A stretch of DNA of 8,875 bases from an uncultured Mailhella sp. GTDB lineage: Bacteria; Desulfobacterota; Desulfovibrionia; Desulfovibrionales; Desulfovibrionaceae. The notes under the pieces are model-generated. The model had not been told where the DNA came from. It ran no database searches and saw nothing but the letters and a program-made list of their open reading frames with translations. The position numbers and the translations under genes are program-made. How positions within the stretch are numbered: the first letter of the stretch is position 1; each line of letters starts with the position of its first letter. Shown piece after piece: positions 7,916-8,875 of this stretch. Location of the stretch: positions 1-8,875 of the forward strand of contig NZ_CAJJIC010000095.1 in assembly GCF_905187505.1 (NCBI RefSeq). Direction: 5' to 3'.

Positions 7916-7954
7916 AAAACCGCAAGTCCCTTTTATCGGGACTTGCGGTTTTTT
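7916..7954 (+). terminator. Strong rho-independent terminator of guaA
   Basis: Perfect 15-bp stem AAAACCGCAAGTCCC (7916-7930) / GGGACTTGCGGTTTT (7938-7952), 7-base loop, T-run to 7954. With A-runs on the left arm it could also work on the minus strand. It starts six bases after the guaA stop. Confidence 0.95.
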
Positions 7955-8119
7955 ATGCTCCGCCGACGATCCACAGGTCAAACGGGTACGGCGGCCCGGA
8001 GCAGACGGAAGCGGCTGTGGAGGCCGACAAGCAGAGGGAACAGACGGAGAAAGGCCGCAAACGGCCACGGCACTCCCTTAACCGGGGAGAAAGGTAAAAA
8101 GTGGATTTATAAGGTATTC

Positions 8120-8130
8120 TATGATATACT
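8120..8130 (+). promoter_or_regulatory. Candidate -10 region of the kinase-like gene
   Basis: Overlapping TATGAT (8120-8125) and TATACT (8125-8130), each 5 of 6 to the -10 consensus. A -35 at the right distance is poor (TGGATT at 8102-8107, 17-base spacer to TATACT). A start near 8137 would leave about 45 bases before the gene. Plausible but weak. Confidence 0.4.
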
Positions 8131-8166
8131 TCTTTTTAAGGAATGGAAAGATTAACCGAGAGTTAT

Positions 8167-8172
8167 GGAGGG
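8167..8172 (+). promoter_or_regulatory. Ribosome binding site deciding the kinase-like start
   Basis: GGAGGG lies 10 bases before ATG 8183. The upstream in-frame ATG at 8165 overlaps this site and has only GAGAG two bases before it. Start 8183 is therefore preferred. Confidence 0.55.
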
Positions 8173-8182
8173 CCTAATACAA

Positions 8183-8731
8183 ATGGAACAAGGAAGAATT
8201 CTTGTGATTACAGGATCTCCAGGAACCGGAAAAACTACAACATCATCTATTATTGCGAAAGAATCTAGCATGGAAAAGTCTGTTCATATGCATACGGATG
8301 ACTTTTATCATTATCTGAGCAAAAACGCCATTCCTCCACATCTGCCGCAATCTAACGACCAAAACTTGGTAGTGATTGAGTCTTTCTTAGAAGCCGCAAA
8401 GCGGTTTGCTCGCGGTGGATATGATGTAATTGTAGATGGCATTATCGGCCCGTGGTTTCTGGAGCCGTGGCTAAATGTCGTTCAAGAGGGATATGAGGTA
8501 CACTACATCATTTTGAGAACTAATAAAGAAGAAACCATAAAACGGGCGATTGGGCGCTCAAAATTAGATAGAGATACAAATATCGAATTGGTAGAAACGA
8601 TGTGGGAACAATTTTGCAATCTCGGAATATACGAGAAAAATGTTATAGACACTACTAATCTTTCGATTAACGATACCGTTCTCACAGTAAAAGAAAAAAT
8701 TAGAAATAAAACCTGTTTGCTACATCAATAA
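8183..8731 (+). CDS. Small P-loop kinase-like ATPase (AAA_33 type), acquired
   Basis: 182-residue P-loop NTPase resembling the small kinase/phosphotransferase group (AAA_33, shikimate kinase-like and chloramphenicol phosphotransferase-like folds). Walker A GSPGTGKTT is at 11-19 just after strand one (ILVIT). HTDDFY at 37-42 gives the Asp pair common in nucleoside and antibiotic kinases. YDVIVDGIIGPW at 80-91 forms the Walker B-like strand, and Arg-rich RAIGRSKLDR at 121-130 is a likely lid region. Phosphate transfer to a small molecule is the best guess; the substrate cannot be read from sequence. No signal peptide or membrane segment. Codon use (aga, ata, tta, aat) and AT content differ strongly from the rest of the window, and the protein resembles, from memory, ones in Bacillus-type Firmicutes, so I infer horizontal transfer. 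An alternative start at 8165 would add six residues. Complete and apparently intact. Confidence 0.82.
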   Translation: MEQGRILVITGSPGTGKTTTSSIIAKESSMEKSVHMHTDDFYHYLSKNAIPPHLPQSNDQNLVVIESFLEAAKRFARGGYDVIVDGIIGPWFLEPWLNVVQEGYEVHYIILRTNKEETIKRAIGRSKLDRDTNIELVETMWEQFCNLGIYEKNVIDTTNLSINDTVLTVKEKIRNKTCLLHQ

Positions 8732-8796
8732 CTTCGACATTTTGAACCATCGCAAATCCCGTCGGGGTCGTCAATGGTCGAATTGCGTCCCATGGT

Positions 8797-8830
8797 GGGA
8801 TTGATTTCCGCCGGGGCGGAAATCAATCCC
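8797..8830. repeat. Perfect 15-bp hairpin, no T-tract
   Basis: GGGATTGATTTCCGC (8797-8811) and its exact complement GCGGAAATCAATCCC (8816-8830) around a 4-base CGGG loop. Neither strand has a T-run after it, so it is not a standard terminator. It lies five bases before a second perfect hairpin. Confidence 0.85.
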
Positions 8831-8835
8831 CTATT

Positions 8836-8861
8836 GCCTGGGAGCGTTTACGCTCCCAGGC
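8836..8861. repeat. Perfect 11-bp hairpin with TTTA loop
   Basis: GCCTGGGAGCG (8836-8846) and CGCTCCCAGGC (8851-8861) around TTTA. No T-tract follows. With the hairpin just upstream it makes a tandem structured block close to the window edge. Confidence 0.85.
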
Positions 8862-8875
8862 GGTGGTCGAAACGG

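Larger units (their letters stand above)
7955..8182. other. Junction between guaA and the AT-rich gene
   Basis: About 145 GC-rich, purine-rich bases (7955-8098) with no convincing gene. They contain CAGACGGA twice (8002-8009 and 8041-8048) and a small hairpin GGCCG-CAAA-CGGCC (8053-8066). From about 8099 the composition turns abruptly AT-rich. The switch point is a candidate left boundary of an acquired segment. I found no repeat of the guaA 3' end that would mark an attachment site. Confidence 0.5.
8732..8875. other. Non-coding tail after the kinase-like gene, to window edge
   Basis: 144 bases with two tandem hairpins and no recognised gene. GC content rises again from about 8750. The only open frame of note is a short minus-strand one from ATG 8793 (or TTG 8826) to TGA 8725, 22 or 33 residues, containing DDPDGICDGSKC. 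It has no clear ribosome binding site. The region could be the start of another mobile or repeated element continuing outside the window. Confidence 0.4.

Noticed and set aside
7890..8875. Direct repeat of the guaA 3' end as an island attachment site
   Set aside because: Only short chance matches were found by eye; the right attachment site, if any, lies beyond the window.

Overview
The window looks like a GC-rich bacterial chromosome, most likely a Gram-negative anaerobe of the Desulfovibrio/Bilophila type. That placement rests on the overall feel of the proteins and codon use (G/C-ending codons, 42 of 60 G/C in the line starting at 5701) and is an inference. No rRNA, tRNA, CRISPR array, transposase or integrase was seen.

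Layout from left to right. A possible 3' tail of a plus-strand gene ends at 55. A minus-strand gene for a PaaK-type adenylate-forming enzyme (141-1406) converges on it and has a clear terminator at 61-94. A 292-base AT-rich divergent intergenic region carries a good minus-strand promoter and a weaker plus-strand one. It leads into der (1699-3123), an essential ribosome-assembly GTPase, which ends at a strong terminator. Next come a YjaB-like GNAT acetyltransferase (3291-3728) and a DUF1269 membrane-type protein (3891-4646). The latter has an unusual C-terminal tail made of three near-identical 21-residue Cys-flanked repeats. A terminator then separates these from the guanine nucleotide pair guaB (4829-6286) and guaA (6350-7909). 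GuaB makes XMP from IMP and GuaA makes GMP from XMP. A consensus-like promoter precedes guaB, a terminator-like hairpin lies between the two genes, and a very strong terminator follows guaA.

After guaA the composition changes sharply to AT-rich (21 of 60 G/C in the line starting at 8521). This part holds one small P-loop kinase-like gene (8183-8731) with Firmicutes-like codon use, followed by two perfect tandem hairpins (8797-8830 and 8836-8861) lacking T-tracts. The 3' end of guaA is a known integration hotspot for genomic islands, so this is probably the edge of an acquired segment.

Most of the window is conserved housekeeping sequence. The items most worth a second look are the repeat tail of the DUF1269 protein, the PaaK-like protein without the usual phosphate-binding loop, and the acquired segment with tandem hairpins at the right edge.
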